Assembly: GCA_052386635.1 (NCBI GenBank)
Contig: JBQTJY010000144.1
Location: 1 to 26,894, forward strand
Direction of reading: 5' to 3'
DNA: 26,894 bases
DNA from: VHBM01 sp052386635
Lineage (GTDB): Archaea > Thermoproteota > Nitrososphaeria > Nitrososphaerales > Nitrosopumilaceae
The position numbers and the translations under genes were made by a program. The notes beneath the pieces are model-generated. The model worked only from the letters and a program-made list of their open reading frames with translations. It made no database searches and was not told where the DNA came from. Shown here piece by piece: positions 9,382 through 16,272 of the stretch; position 1 is the stretch's first letter; each line of letters starts with the position of its first letter.

Positions 9382-10014
9382 ATGTCGTTTGGACAAAACG
9401 TAGCTGCTACTAAAATTGAATTACTAAAATACAAGCGCTCAAGCCAAGTCGCTTCAATGGTTCAAAAAATTCTTGATGATAAGAGAAAGGTATTGCTAAA
9501 AAACATTGAAGAAATGATCACAGAGGCAACAAAGGCAAGAGGAGGTATCTGGGAGCCACTTCAAGATGTGTATAACTCGGTAAATGAGGCATATTTGTCG
9601 CTTGGAACAACTACAGTTGATTCAGTAGCACAGGCAGCCCCTGCAGTAATGCAGGTTGATGTTAATGTCAAGCGTGTAGTTGATGTGACAATTCCTGCGC
9701 TAAATGTTGCCGAAAAGGACATAAAGTCAATGCCTTATGGCTTTGCTGATACTAACGCATCAATAGATAGAGCAGCAAAGCAGATCAAAGTAATGCTTCC
9801 AAAAATATGCAAGGCAGCAGAGTATGAAAATTCAATTTTTAGCCTGGCAAAGGCGCTAGAAAAGACACAAAAATTGCTAAACGCGCTAGAAAATGTAATA
9901 ATTCCGCAATATAGGCTCAGAATTAAATTCATTTTATCTACGCTTGAAGAAAGGGAAAGAGAAGAGTTCGCAAGGTTAAAAAAAGTCAAGGCAGCGATAG
10001 AGAAGAGAAAATAA
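9382..10014 (+). CDS. atpD: A-type ATP synthase subunit D (central rotor shaft)
   Basis: Central stalk subunit that rotates inside A3B3, 210 aa, predicted to be almost entirely helical. The N-terminal pattern ATKIELLKYKRSSQVASMVQ followed by LDDKRKVLL matches the family (TK.ELLKLK...LLKDKRD). The C-terminal helix (about 155-210) carries LEKTQKLLNALENVIIP, YRLRIKFILSTLEEREREE and FARLKKVK, also typical. In other archaea subunit F binds this shaft; no recognisable F gene lies in the window. The stop codon overlaps the ATG of the next small ORF (TAATG). Confidence 0.93.
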   Translation: MSFGQNVAATKIELLKYKRSSQVASMVQKILDDKRKVLLKNIEEMITEATKARGGIWEPLQDVYNSVNEAYLSLGTTTVDSVAQAAPAVMQVDVNVKRVVDVTIPALNVAEKDIKSMPYGFADTNASIDRAAKQIKVMLPKICKAAEYENSIFSLAKALEKTQKLLNALENVIIPQYRLRIKFILSTLEEREREEFARLKKVKAAIEKRK

Positions 10015-10145
10015 TGGCAAAAGACGAGATCAAAAAACTATTGGATAACTCAAAAAGAATCTTACAACAAGACTATGATCATTTTGAAAAAACAATCAAA
10101 GATGATCTAGCTAATTTCAAGAAAAAAACACTTGATAAAGTTTGA
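10014..10145 (+). CDS. 43-aa coiled-coil protein in the ATP synthase operon
   Basis: An uncharacterised ORF that begins inside the atpD stop (TAATG) and ends 56 nt before the atpK ATG. The peptide opens MAKDEIKKLLDNSKRILQQD and ends NFKKKTLDKV. It is highly charged (many K, D and E), with no Cys or membrane segment. Hydrophobic residues at 6, 10, 17, 21, 24, 28, 32 and 35 follow a 3-4 spacing that suggests one amphipathic coiled-coil helix. I do not recognise a family. Its place suggests a small stalk subunit (perhaps a minimal H-like partner of E) or an assembly factor, but 43 residues is far short of the usual H length of about 100. Coding status is supported by the overlap, not by homology. 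Confidence 0.6.
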   Translation: MAKDEIKKLLDNSKRILQQDYDHFEKTIKDDLANFKKKTLDKV

Positions 10146-10167
10146 ATGCAAAATTCCCTTCTCATGA

Positions 10168-10192
10168 TTTAAATATGGAGATTTAAGGAGGT
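10168..10192 (+). promoter_or_regulatory. Internal promoter and full Shine-Dalgarno site of atpK
   Basis: The non-coding gap before atpK contains a TATA-like tttaaatat (10168-10176), about 30 nt before the ATG at 10202. It also holds a complete Shine-Dalgarno sequence aaggaggt (10185-10192), 9 nt before that ATG. I saw no comparable full site in front of other genes in the window. It favours ATG 10202 over the in-frame TTG at 10196, which would be only 3 nt from the site. Confidence 0.6.
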
Positions 10193-10201
10193 CACTTGAC
10201 A

Positions 10202-10510
10202 ATGAAACTTATCCTATATGTTCTTTGGGCAACATTAGGCATTTCTGTTATCGGACTAGCTGGTGTTGCATATGCTCAAGAAGCTGAAGGTGGAAGTGCA
10301 GATTCTGGCTCAAAACTTATTGGTGCAGGTCTTGCTTTTGGCCTTGCAGCCGGTGGTGCAGGTGTCGGACTGGGTTATGTCGGCTCAGCAGGTCTTGCAG
10401 TAATTAGTGAAAATCCAGCACTACAGTCAAAGGTATTCATATTCATAGGCATGGTAGAGTCCATTGCAATCTATGGTATAGTCATGATGTTTATCATCTT
10501 GGGCCAGTAA
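10202..10510 (+). CDS. atpK: A-type ATP synthase subunit K (c-ring proteolipid)
   Basis: Rotor-ring subunit carrying ions across the membrane, 102 aa from the preferred ATG (104 from TTG 10196). The N-terminus looks like a signal sequence (MKLILYVLWATLGISVIGLA, ending VAYAQ-E). A two-helix hairpin follows: a glycine-rich first helix (LIGAGLAFGLAAGGAGVGLG) and a second helix with the ion-carrying glutamate in FIGMVESIAIYGIV (E86 from the ATG). A cleaved leader would leave the standard two-helix c subunit; without cleavage there would be three helices. The ion (H+ or Na+) cannot be decided by eye. Its own promoter and strong Shine-Dalgarno site fit the need for many copies per complex. Confidence 0.93.
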   Translation: MKLILYVLWATLGISVIGLAGVAYAQEAEGGSADSGSKLIGAGLAFGLAAGGAGVGLGYVGSAGLAVISENPALQSKVFIFIGMVESIAIYGIVMMFIILGQ

Positions 10511-10518
10511 AATAAAAC

Positions 10519-10549
10519 CAAAAATTTTTGAAAATTATTTTTTGATTGT
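10519..10549. terminator. Bidirectional T-rich terminator between atpK and pyrI
   Basis: The 39-nt convergent spacer holds the short palindrome caaaaatttttg (10519-10530) followed by a T run (attttttgattgttt). It presents A/T tracts on both strands and probably ends both transcripts. Confidence 0.45.
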
Positions 10550-11011
10550 TTATTTGTATTTTAATTGATTTACATCTAATAGTCTGCTGCAGTAACGACA
10601 TCGCAAAACACGGCCTTCCTTATCAATTACATCCATAACAGACTCGATGTGCTCGCTGCTGTTTGTGACACAATCAGGATTGGAGCATCGAAAAATTCTT
10701 TCTATCTCATTTGGAAGCGAGACGCGTCTCTTTTCAATCAGCTTGTAATCTTTGATAATGTTTACAGTAGCACTTGGGGCAATTACAGCAAGTTTGTTTG
10801 TGTCATCATCTTTTAGAAATCTATTTTCTACCTTGATGATATCCTTTTTTTTGTACTTGCCACTTGGAACATTAAGTGCTATTGTAATTACACTTCCATC
10901 TTTGCCGTCAATACCTAGTGCATCTAAAACCTTGAGGCCTCTTCCCTCATCTATGTGATCAATCACTGTCCCTTCCTTAATACGACGAACTATAAGCTCT
11001 GATTCTTGCAT
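10550..11011 (-). CDS. pyrI: Aspartate carbamoyltransferase regulatory subunit
   Basis: Allosteric regulatory chain of ATCase; in this family it binds nucleotides and couples to PyrB through a zinc domain. From the ATG at 11011 it has 153 aa, the length of the E. coli chain, and its four zinc cysteines fall at 109, 114, 138 and 141 (CSNPDC and CRYC). The allosteric domain shows RRIKEGTVIDHIDEGRGLKV near the N-terminus. An in-frame GTG at 11032 would add seven residues. ATG 11011 is preferred because of the family length and a TATA-like gatatatac on the - strand (about 11036-11044), some 28 nt upstream. It is divergent from pyrB rather than in a pyrBI operon. Confidence 0.95.
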   Translation of the reverse strand: MQESELIVRRIKEGTVIDHIDEGRGLKVLDALGIDGKDGSVITIALNVPSGKYKKKDIIKVENRFLKDDDTNKLAVIAPSATVNIIKDYKLIEKRRVSLPNEIERIFRCSNPDCVTNSSEHIESVMDVIDKEGRVLRCRYCSRLLDVNQLKYK

Positions 11012-11052
11012 CAGAATACTTTGTATAGTCACCTGTATATATCATTGAAAGA
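11012..11052. promoter_or_regulatory. Overlapping divergent promoters of pyrI and pyrB
   Basis: Only 41 nt separate the two start codons. A TATA-like ttgtatag (11021-11028) lies about 28 nt before the pyrB ATG. On the other strand gatatatac (about 11036-11044) lies about 28 nt before the pyrI ATG. Each promoter therefore overlaps the other's initiation zone, which may balance the two subunits by mutual interference. Confidence 0.45.
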
Positions 11053-11982
11053 ATGAACGAGTTTTTTCAAAAAGATATAATTTCTGTACGAGATCTAAAT
11101 AAACAAAAACTTGAGGTAATTTTCGAGGCCACAAATAAAATAATATCTATGGATCCAACCAAGCGCCGAGAGATCGCAAGAGGAAAAACACTGGGATATC
11201 TTTTCTATGAGCCAAGTACCAGAACTCGTCTAAGCTTTGAGGCTGCCATGGCATTAATTGGCGGAACATCACTTGGAATTTCTGATGTATCATCTTCTTC
11301 AACTCAGAAAGGCGAAAGTCTTGCCGATACAGTCAAGATAATGTCAATTTATTCGGATGCACTTGTTTTGCGACACTCCCTTGATGGTTCTAGTAGATTT
11401 GCAGCCGAGGTCTCATCAAAGCCAGTAATTAATGGCGGAAGTGGGACAGAAGAACATCCAACACAGGCAATTCAGGATCTTTTTACAATTAAAAAGGAAA
11501 AAAACAAAATCGATGGTCTTAAAATTGGCATAGTTGGCGATCTAAAATATGGACGAACGGTTTACTCGTTATTACATGCACTTGGAAATTACAATGTCGA
11601 AGTACACCTAATATCGCCTCAGGCACTAAAAATCAGACTAGACTCTACATATGATATCAAAAAACATCTTTCCTTTACAGAATCAACTTCGCTTGAAGAG
11701 TATATTGATGATTTGGATGTAGTTTATGTGACAAGAATACAAAAAGAGCGATTTCCAGACGAAGAAGAGTATCTAAAGGTAAAAGGAAGCTATGTCATAG
11801 GGCTTGATATCATAAAGAAAATGAAAGAAGACGCAATTATCTTACATCCTCTGCCAAGACTGGATGAAATTTCAGTAGAAGTTGATAAAACAAAACAGGC
11901 AAGATACTTCAAGCAAGCTGAATATGGAAAATATACAAGGGCAGCATTGCTTGGTCTTCTTCTTAACGAAAATGGATTTTAG
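11053..11982 (+). CDS. pyrB: Aspartate carbamoyltransferase catalytic subunit
   Basis: Catalyses carbamoyl phosphate + L-aspartate to N-carbamoyl-L-aspartate, the committed step of pyrimidine synthesis, in the cytoplasm. The 309 aa match the family. Carbamoyl-phosphate-binding S55TRTR is present in FYEPSTRTRLSFE, with K86 in SSSTQKGES donated across the trimer interface, H135 in EHPTQAIQD, R168 in DLKYGRTV, R228 and Q230 in VTRIQKERF, and H265-PLPR in the closing loop. The gene is divergent from pyrI. Its 3' end overlaps the convergent gene at 11963 by 20 nt. Confidence 0.97.
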   Translation: MNEFFQKDIISVRDLNKQKLEVIFEATNKIISMDPTKRREIARGKTLGYLFYEPSTRTRLSFEAAMALIGGTSLGISDVSSSSTQKGESLADTVKIMSIYSDALVLRHSLDGSSRFAAEVSSKPVINGGSGTEEHPTQAIQDLFTIKKEKNKIDGLKIGIVGDLKYGRTVYSLLHALGNYNVEVHLISPQALKIRLDSTYDIKKHLSFTESTSLEEYIDDLDVVYVTRIQKERFPDEEEYLKVKGSYVIGLDIIKKMKEDAIILHPLPRLDEISVEVDKTKQARYFKQAEYGKYTRAALLGLLLNENGF

Positions 11983-13291
11983 AAAAACTTGTCTTGTTAA
12001 TTAACAATAATCCAATTATTGATACAAAAAATACCAAAAATATAACGCCAAACTCTGGAACAACAACCAGACCAAACTCTGTGCTGGAACCACTTCCACG
12101 TATGTTATCAAATTTTATTATTGTTGGACCTGACTGGCCATCCAAAAATGTATACTCTTCATAGCCACCTCCAACTGTTGCCGTGCCAGATTCTTTGTGA
12201 ATCTCTTTTCCGTTCTGAATTATCACAAAATCATAGGTAGACTGTCTTAATGGCTCCCCTGTAGCACCACTACGTATTGTAAAAATAAATTTTACATTCT
12301 TTTGCGGCTCAATTACAACTGGCTCCCATGACAAATCAACTTGAAACTCCTCATTTTTTGTAAATGATTTTAGCGGAAACTCTACAGTCTGGCTTGGCTC
12401 TAGTGTAAACTTGATACCTTCTGGGACATCATCACCAGACTTTTTTAATTCATTTTTTAAAAATCTCAAGTGATCTTGTAACAGGACAAAGTGTACAATT
12501 CTGTCATTCTCATCAGAATAGTCGTCAATTGTCACAGAAGACTTGAAGAGCTCAATGCCGTTTACCTTACCAGTATAACTTGGCGATAAAAATTTTGCAA
12601 AGTTTTTTGGAAAATGAACCTCTTCATGAATAACTGGAATATGTGATATGTTTTTCTCGCTCCAGTCAAAAGGCATTTCAAACTCTAGTACATTTTCATC
12701 TGATTTATAGTCAAAATACGAAATATTATCAAAATAAGACGTAATTTGAAATGATGTATCATCTTCATAATAGCCAGTTTGTACTGTACTTACATCAACC
12801 ATATGTACTGAATCCTTTAACATACTTGTTTTACCATCAATTGATATTATTTCAATCTCAAAATGAAATAATCCACCCTTGTCAAAAGTTGGAGATAATA
12901 TCTGAATAGGTTGAGTGCTAGCATCCCATGCACCAAAAGAGTTTTGTTGGCCTGATATTTTGGATTCAGCTTCTGTTGTAATCATATCAATTGACAAAGA
13001 ACCCTGTGGTGCAAAAAAATAATCACGAACAATTAATTCATTGTTATGAAAGACAGCTAAACGAAGCGTGATGTTTTCTACATTTTCACCAGTCTCTTTA
13101 TCATATGCGTTAATTCTAATTTTTTTATCTTCAACCTTATCAAAATATAACGGCAGCTCAACATTAACTAGAATTTTTCTTCCATCAAAATCAAATGTTG
13201 TTGCATCTAAGCCAAGGCCATGACCATATACATTACTGATAAAAAAGGCAGATCCAACTAGACAAATTAATACTATTTTTACTAAATTCAT
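11963..13291 (-). CDS. Secreted 'HGLG' protein with PEFG-CTERM tail (paralogue of 22622 gene)
   Basis: Function unknown. The 442 aa start with a signal peptide (1-23, ...SNVYG); cleavage there would make His24 the new N-terminus (HGLGLD). The body is predicted beta-rich. Two Ig-like modules are apparent: about 50-105 (IRINAYDKETGENVENITLR) and about 325-400 (FIFTIRSGATGEPLRQSTYD). Between them lies a segment shared with the 22622 protein, with FEMPFDW (204-210) and IHEEVHFPKNF (221-231), which includes H222-E-E-V-H226. The C-terminus is a PEFG-CTERM signal: VVPEFG (410-415), a hydrophobic helix, then basic residues. In thaumarchaea this is thought to mark cell-surface sorting. It begins 3 nt after the NikR-like gene, so the two are probably co-transcribed, hinting at a metal-related role. 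Confidence 0.82.
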   Translation of the reverse strand: MNLVKIVLICLVGSAFFISNVYGHGLGLDATTFDFDGRKILVNVELPLYFDKVEDKKIRINAYDKETGENVENITLRLAVFHNNELIVRDYFFAPQGSLSIDMITTEAESKISGQQNSFGAWDASTQPIQILSPTFDKGGLFHFEIEIISIDGKTSMLKDSVHMVDVSTVQTGYYEDDTSFQITSYFDNISYFDYKSDENVLEFEMPFDWSEKNISHIPVIHEEVHFPKNFAKFLSPSYTGKVNGIELFKSSVTIDDYSDENDRIVHFVLLQDHLRFLKNELKKSGDDVPEGIKFTLEPSQTVEFPLKSFTKNEEFQVDLSWEPVVIEPQKNVKFIFTIRSGATGEPLRQSTYDFVIIQNGKEIHKESGTATVGGGYEEYTFLDGQSGPTIIKFDNIRGSGSSTEFGLVVVPEFGVIFLVFFVSIIGLLLINKTSFSKIHFR

Positions 13292-13294
13292 TTT

Positions 13295-13678
13295 CTAGAG
13301 CGTAACCAGCTTTACGTTATCCATCTTTTTGTTTGTTTGAAAGTCTTTTGTAATTGTACAAACCCTTTCGGCATCTCCGTCAAGTATGAAAAGCTCCATG
13401 CACTTGTCACCTTCTATCTTACTATGCAAGTGTGTTGTAATTAGGTCCTCAAAGCTGTGTTTTATTCCAGAAACTATATCATCAAACTCGTCGTTATGAA
13501 CTACCAATAATATTGCATGTACAGTTCCTGAAAGAATCCCTTTTTGTTTTTCATCTGCTACAAAACTTCGAATCCCTGCTCTAATTGCCTCAGATCTACC
13601 TGAAAACCCCATTGACTTTTGCAGCTTGTCAAGCTCAGTTAGTATGTCATCATTTAATGAGATTGATACTATCGGCAT
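13295..13678 (-). CDS. NikR-like ribbon-helix-helix metalloregulator
   Basis: Putative metal-responsive repressor, 127 aa. The N-terminal ribbon-helix-helix (about 1-45: MPIVSISLNDDILTELDKLQ, then GFSGRSEAIRAGIRSF) precedes an ACT-like metal domain (about 50-127). The NikR elements HxH (T-T-H83-L-H85) and a following Cys (C93 in GDKCMEL) are present. However, HxH and Cys are separated by two extra residues compared with classical NikR, and the position of the fourth ligand (11 before H83) is Ile72; H74 lies nearby. Metal specificity may therefore not be nickel. It is divergent from the ZnuABC-type genes and upstream of the HGLG gene, both plausible targets. A leaderless ATG is indicated by a TATA box about 27 nt away. 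Confidence 0.85.
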   Translation of the reverse strand: MPIVSISLNDDILTELDKLQKSMGFSGRSEAIRAGIRSFVADEKQKGILSGTVHAILLVVHNDEFDDIVSGIKHSFEDLITTHLHSKIEGDKCMELFILDGDAERVCTITKDFQTNKKMDNVKLVTL

Positions 13679-13768
13679 GGTCTCGCTATTATTAAATATC
13701 TTATAAATTTAGTAGCTAAAGTTATTAACTTTTCTTAGATTTATTAATAACATCAAGGCGCCTCAGGC
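13679..13768. promoter_or_regulatory. Divergent nikR-like / znuA promoter region with candidate operators
   Basis: A 90-nt spacer. It contains the perfect inverted repeat AAAGTT-ATT-AACTTT (13718-13732) between the two TATA-like boxes: - strand tttataag at about 13700-13707, + strand tttattaa at about 13740-13747. A GC-rich dyad, AGGCGCCT (13756-13763) overlapping CGCC-TCA-GGCG (13759-13769), abuts the znuA GTG. Both are candidate operators; which protein binds is inferred only from location. Confidence 0.5.
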
Positions 13769-14683
13769 GTGGATACACAAACTAAGGCAGCCATTATAGC
13801 AATTGCAATTGTTATTCCGCTTTCAGCTCTTGCAGTTTGGAATTTGGATAAATCTGTAATATCATATGCGTCAACAAACACAAATCAAAAAATCATTGTA
13901 ATTACCTCGTTTTATCCACTTTTTGAATTTACAAAAAAAGTTGGTGGGGACAGAGCTGAAGTAACGCAACTAATTCCATTTGGAATAGAGCCACATGACT
14001 GGGAGCCAACAGTAAAAGATCTTCAAAAGATGCAACAGGCTGATCTAATTGTAATTAATGGTATTGGTTTTGAAAACTGGGCAAACGATTTTGCTTCAAT
14101 AAATACAGATGTCATTATAGTGGATACAAGTAAAGGCATCACTACAAATGAAAATAATCTAGTCAACCATCCCACTGATCCACACATCTGGCTTAATCCT
14201 GTGATGGCAAAAAAACAGGTTCAAAACATTGCAGATGCATTAATGGAAATAGATCCTGCAAACAAGGAATACTATAACACAAATGCAAATTCCTACATTT
14301 TAAGACTTGAAGGGCTTGATGAAAAAATAAAACAGGAATTATCGCAATGTACAAAAAATGACTTTATCTCATTTCATAGCGCATTTACATATTTTGCAGA
14401 TCAATATGGACTGGTTCAGCATTCAATACTAGAGTCAAATGAACCACATGACGAGCCAACTTCACAAAATCTTGAAAACATGATAAATCTTGCAACAAGT
14501 TTAGACATTGATGTGATATTTACAGAAGAGGCAGTAGATACTAGAACATCAGAGGTAATTGCAGATGAGATTGGTGGCACAGTACTGGTACTGTCTCCAC
14601 TAGAAATTGGCGATAAAAATACAGATTACATAGAAAAAATGGAACAAAATCTCTTGCACCTAAAAGAGGGTTTGTGCAATTGA
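13769..14683 (+). CDS. znuA: ABC transporter metal-binding lipoprotein/SBP (ZnuA/TroA family)
   Basis: Extracytoplasmic solute-binding protein that delivers a divalent metal to the ZnuB-like permease. It has 304 aa with an N-terminal membrane anchor or signal (about 6-25). Three metal-ligand histidines are visible: H76 (PHDWEP), H139 (DPHIWLNP) and H203 (SFHSAFTYFA). The usual fourth-ligand Asp region reads LSPLE (S276), so the site looks like the three-His form often associated with zinc. There is no long His-rich loop, and no lipobox Cys was identified. Start is GTG at 13769, positioned for a leaderless transcript. It overlaps znuC by up to 10 nt and forms an operon with znuC and znuB. Zinc is the likeliest cargo; Mn or Ni cannot be excluded. 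Confidence 0.88.
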   Translation: MDTQTKAAIIAIAIVIPLSALAVWNLDKSVISYASTNTNQKIIVITSFYPLFEFTKKVGGDRAEVTQLIPFGIEPHDWEPTVKDLQKMQQADLIVINGIGFENWANDFASINTDVIIVDTSKGITTNENNLVNHPTDPHIWLNPVMAKKQVQNIADALMEIDPANKEYYNTNANSYILRLEGLDEKIKQELSQCTKNDFISFHSAFTYFADQYGLVQHSILESNEPHDEPTSQNLENMINLATSLDIDVIFTEEAVDTRTSEVIADEIGGTVLVLSPLEIGDKNTDYIEKMEQNLLHLKEGLCN

Positions 14684-15405
14684 ACGCAATTGAAATAAAA
14701 AATCTAACTGTAGACTATGATCGTCTTACAGTAATAGATGATGTTAGCTTTTCTGTAGAACAAAATGATTTTCTAGGCATAATTGGCCCTAATGGAGCAG
14801 GAAAAACAACGCTTTTTGCCTGCATGCTAGGAATGCTTCGTAATTATAGAGGCGAAATCTCGTTTTTTGGCAAAGACATACGAAAATCACGAAAATATCT
14901 TAATGAAATTGGTTATGTACCACAAAAGCCAGTTTTTGAAAAAAACTTTCCAGTAACTGTACGAGAGGTAGTCAGAATGGGAATGAAAAAGCCAGACGAA
15001 AAACAAATTGATGATGTATTAAAGCAAGTTTGGATTCATGAGCTTGATCATAGAATAATTGGTGAGCTATCAGGTGGTCAGCAACAGCGTGTTTTTATCG
15101 CAAAGGCATTAGCTGATAATCCAAAAATTTTGATCCTAGATGAACCGGTAACTGGCATTGACATACAAAGCACAGAAATTTTTTATAGCATACTAAGTGA
15201 GCTTAACAAAAAGCAAAACATTACAGTAATTTTGTCATCACATGACCTTGATGCAGTGAATCGTCTTGCAAACAAGGTTGCATGTTTGAATAAAACATTA
15301 TTCTTTCATGGAATATCAGATGAATTTTTCAAAAATGATCAACTCTTAAAACAATACTCAGAGTCTTCGATGCAGCAACACATGCATCATCGTGATGAAA
15401 AATGA
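14674..15405 (+). CDS. znuC: Metal ABC transporter ATP-binding protein
   Basis: Cytoplasmic ATPase energising the ZnuABC-type importer, 243 aa. Walker A GPNGAGKT (38-45), Q-loop Gln84 (VPQKP), signature LSGGQ (132-136), Walker B ILILDEP (152-158) and the H-loop His190 (SSHD) are all intact. The start could be GTG at 14674 or TTG at 14680. The TTG would give the same TTGA four-base overlap seen at atpA/atpB. Its own stop overlaps the znuB ATG (ATGA). Confidence 0.93.
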   Translation: MQLNAIEIKNLTVDYDRLTVIDDVSFSVEQNDFLGIIGPNGAGKTTLFACMLGMLRNYRGEISFFGKDIRKSRKYLNEIGYVPQKPVFEKNFPVTVREVVRMGMKKPDEKQIDDVLKQVWIHELDHRIIGELSGGQQQRVFIAKALADNPKILILDEPVTGIDIQSTEIFYSILSELNKKQNITVILSSHDLDAVNRLANKVACLNKTLFFHGISDEFFKNDQLLKQYSESSMQQHMHHRDEK

Positions 15406-16226
15406 GCTTTGATATTATTTATTTTGGTTTCATGCAAAGGGCTATCATATCTGGCATAGCAATAGCTTTGCTGTGTTCAGTTGTTGGTCTGTTTTTGGTC
15501 TTGCGAAGATATTCCTTGTTTGGTGATGCAGTAGCTCACTCTTCATTTGGTGGAATTGCTGCAGGACTTTTGGTTGGAGTATATCCACTATGGACTGCAT
15601 ATCTAGTATCGCTTGCAAGCGCACTGATAATAACAAAGATTCGTCAGAAATTTGATATCTCAGGTGAGGCTGCAGTGGCAGTTTTACTATCATCTGGCAT
15701 TGCAGTAGGACTAATTTTGATAAGCCTTTCAGGCGGCCTTACTACAGATATTTTCAGCTTTCTTTTTGGAAGCATTTTACTTGTAAGTACAGAAAATACA
15801 ATCCTAATTTTGTCTCTTACAGGCTCGATTTTGATTGTAATTTTGCTTTTGTACAGGAATCTGATCTACTCTACATTTAATGAGGAACAGGCAAGGGTAA
15901 GCGGAATTCCTGTTGAAAAGATAAACTATCTTATTGTCTTTCTTGCAGGAATAACTGTTGTAACATCGATTCAGCTTGTTGGAATTTTGCTAATCTCTGC
16001 ACTGTTTGTAATACCAAATGTAACTGCGATAATGTACAGGCGCGGTTTTAAGCAAACTGTACTTGTTTCAATATCATTTGCTGTTTTTTCTGTTGTAACA
16101 GGAATAATTCTTTCTTATGTTTTTGATATAACACCATCTGGTGCTATTGTTCTTTTGCTGATTGCAATATTTGCAGCTACACTTGGCATAAAATCAAGTG
16201 GCTTGATTGCAAGGTTGACAGCATAA
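15402..16226 (+). CDS. znuB: Metal ABC transporter permease
   Basis: Membrane component of the ZnuABC-type importer (ABC-3 family), 274 aa with about eight hydrophobic helices. Family landmarks include RRYSLFGDAVAHSSFGGIA (about 35-53), the cytoplasmic segment NEEQARVSGIPVEKINYL and QLVGILLISALFVIPNVTA. The ATG overlaps the znuC stop by four bases, so the three genes are coupled. It ends 46 nt from the convergent CDF gene; the spacer shows no clear feature. Confidence 0.93.
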   Translation: MSFDIIYFGFMQRAIISGIAIALLCSVVGLFLVLRRYSLFGDAVAHSSFGGIAAGLLVGVYPLWTAYLVSLASALIITKIRQKFDISGEAAVAVLLSSGIAVGLILISLSGGLTTDIFSFLFGSILLVSTENTILILSLTGSILIVILLLYRNLIYSTFNEEQARVSGIPVEKINYLIVFLAGITVVTSIQLVGILLISALFVIPNVTAIMYRRGFKQTVLVSISFAVFSVVTGIILSYVFDITPSGAIVLLLIAIFAATLGIKSSGLIARLTA

Positions 16227-16272
16227 TTTTTGCCACTAATTATCGCGTGACTTTCATTATGTTACCATTCAT

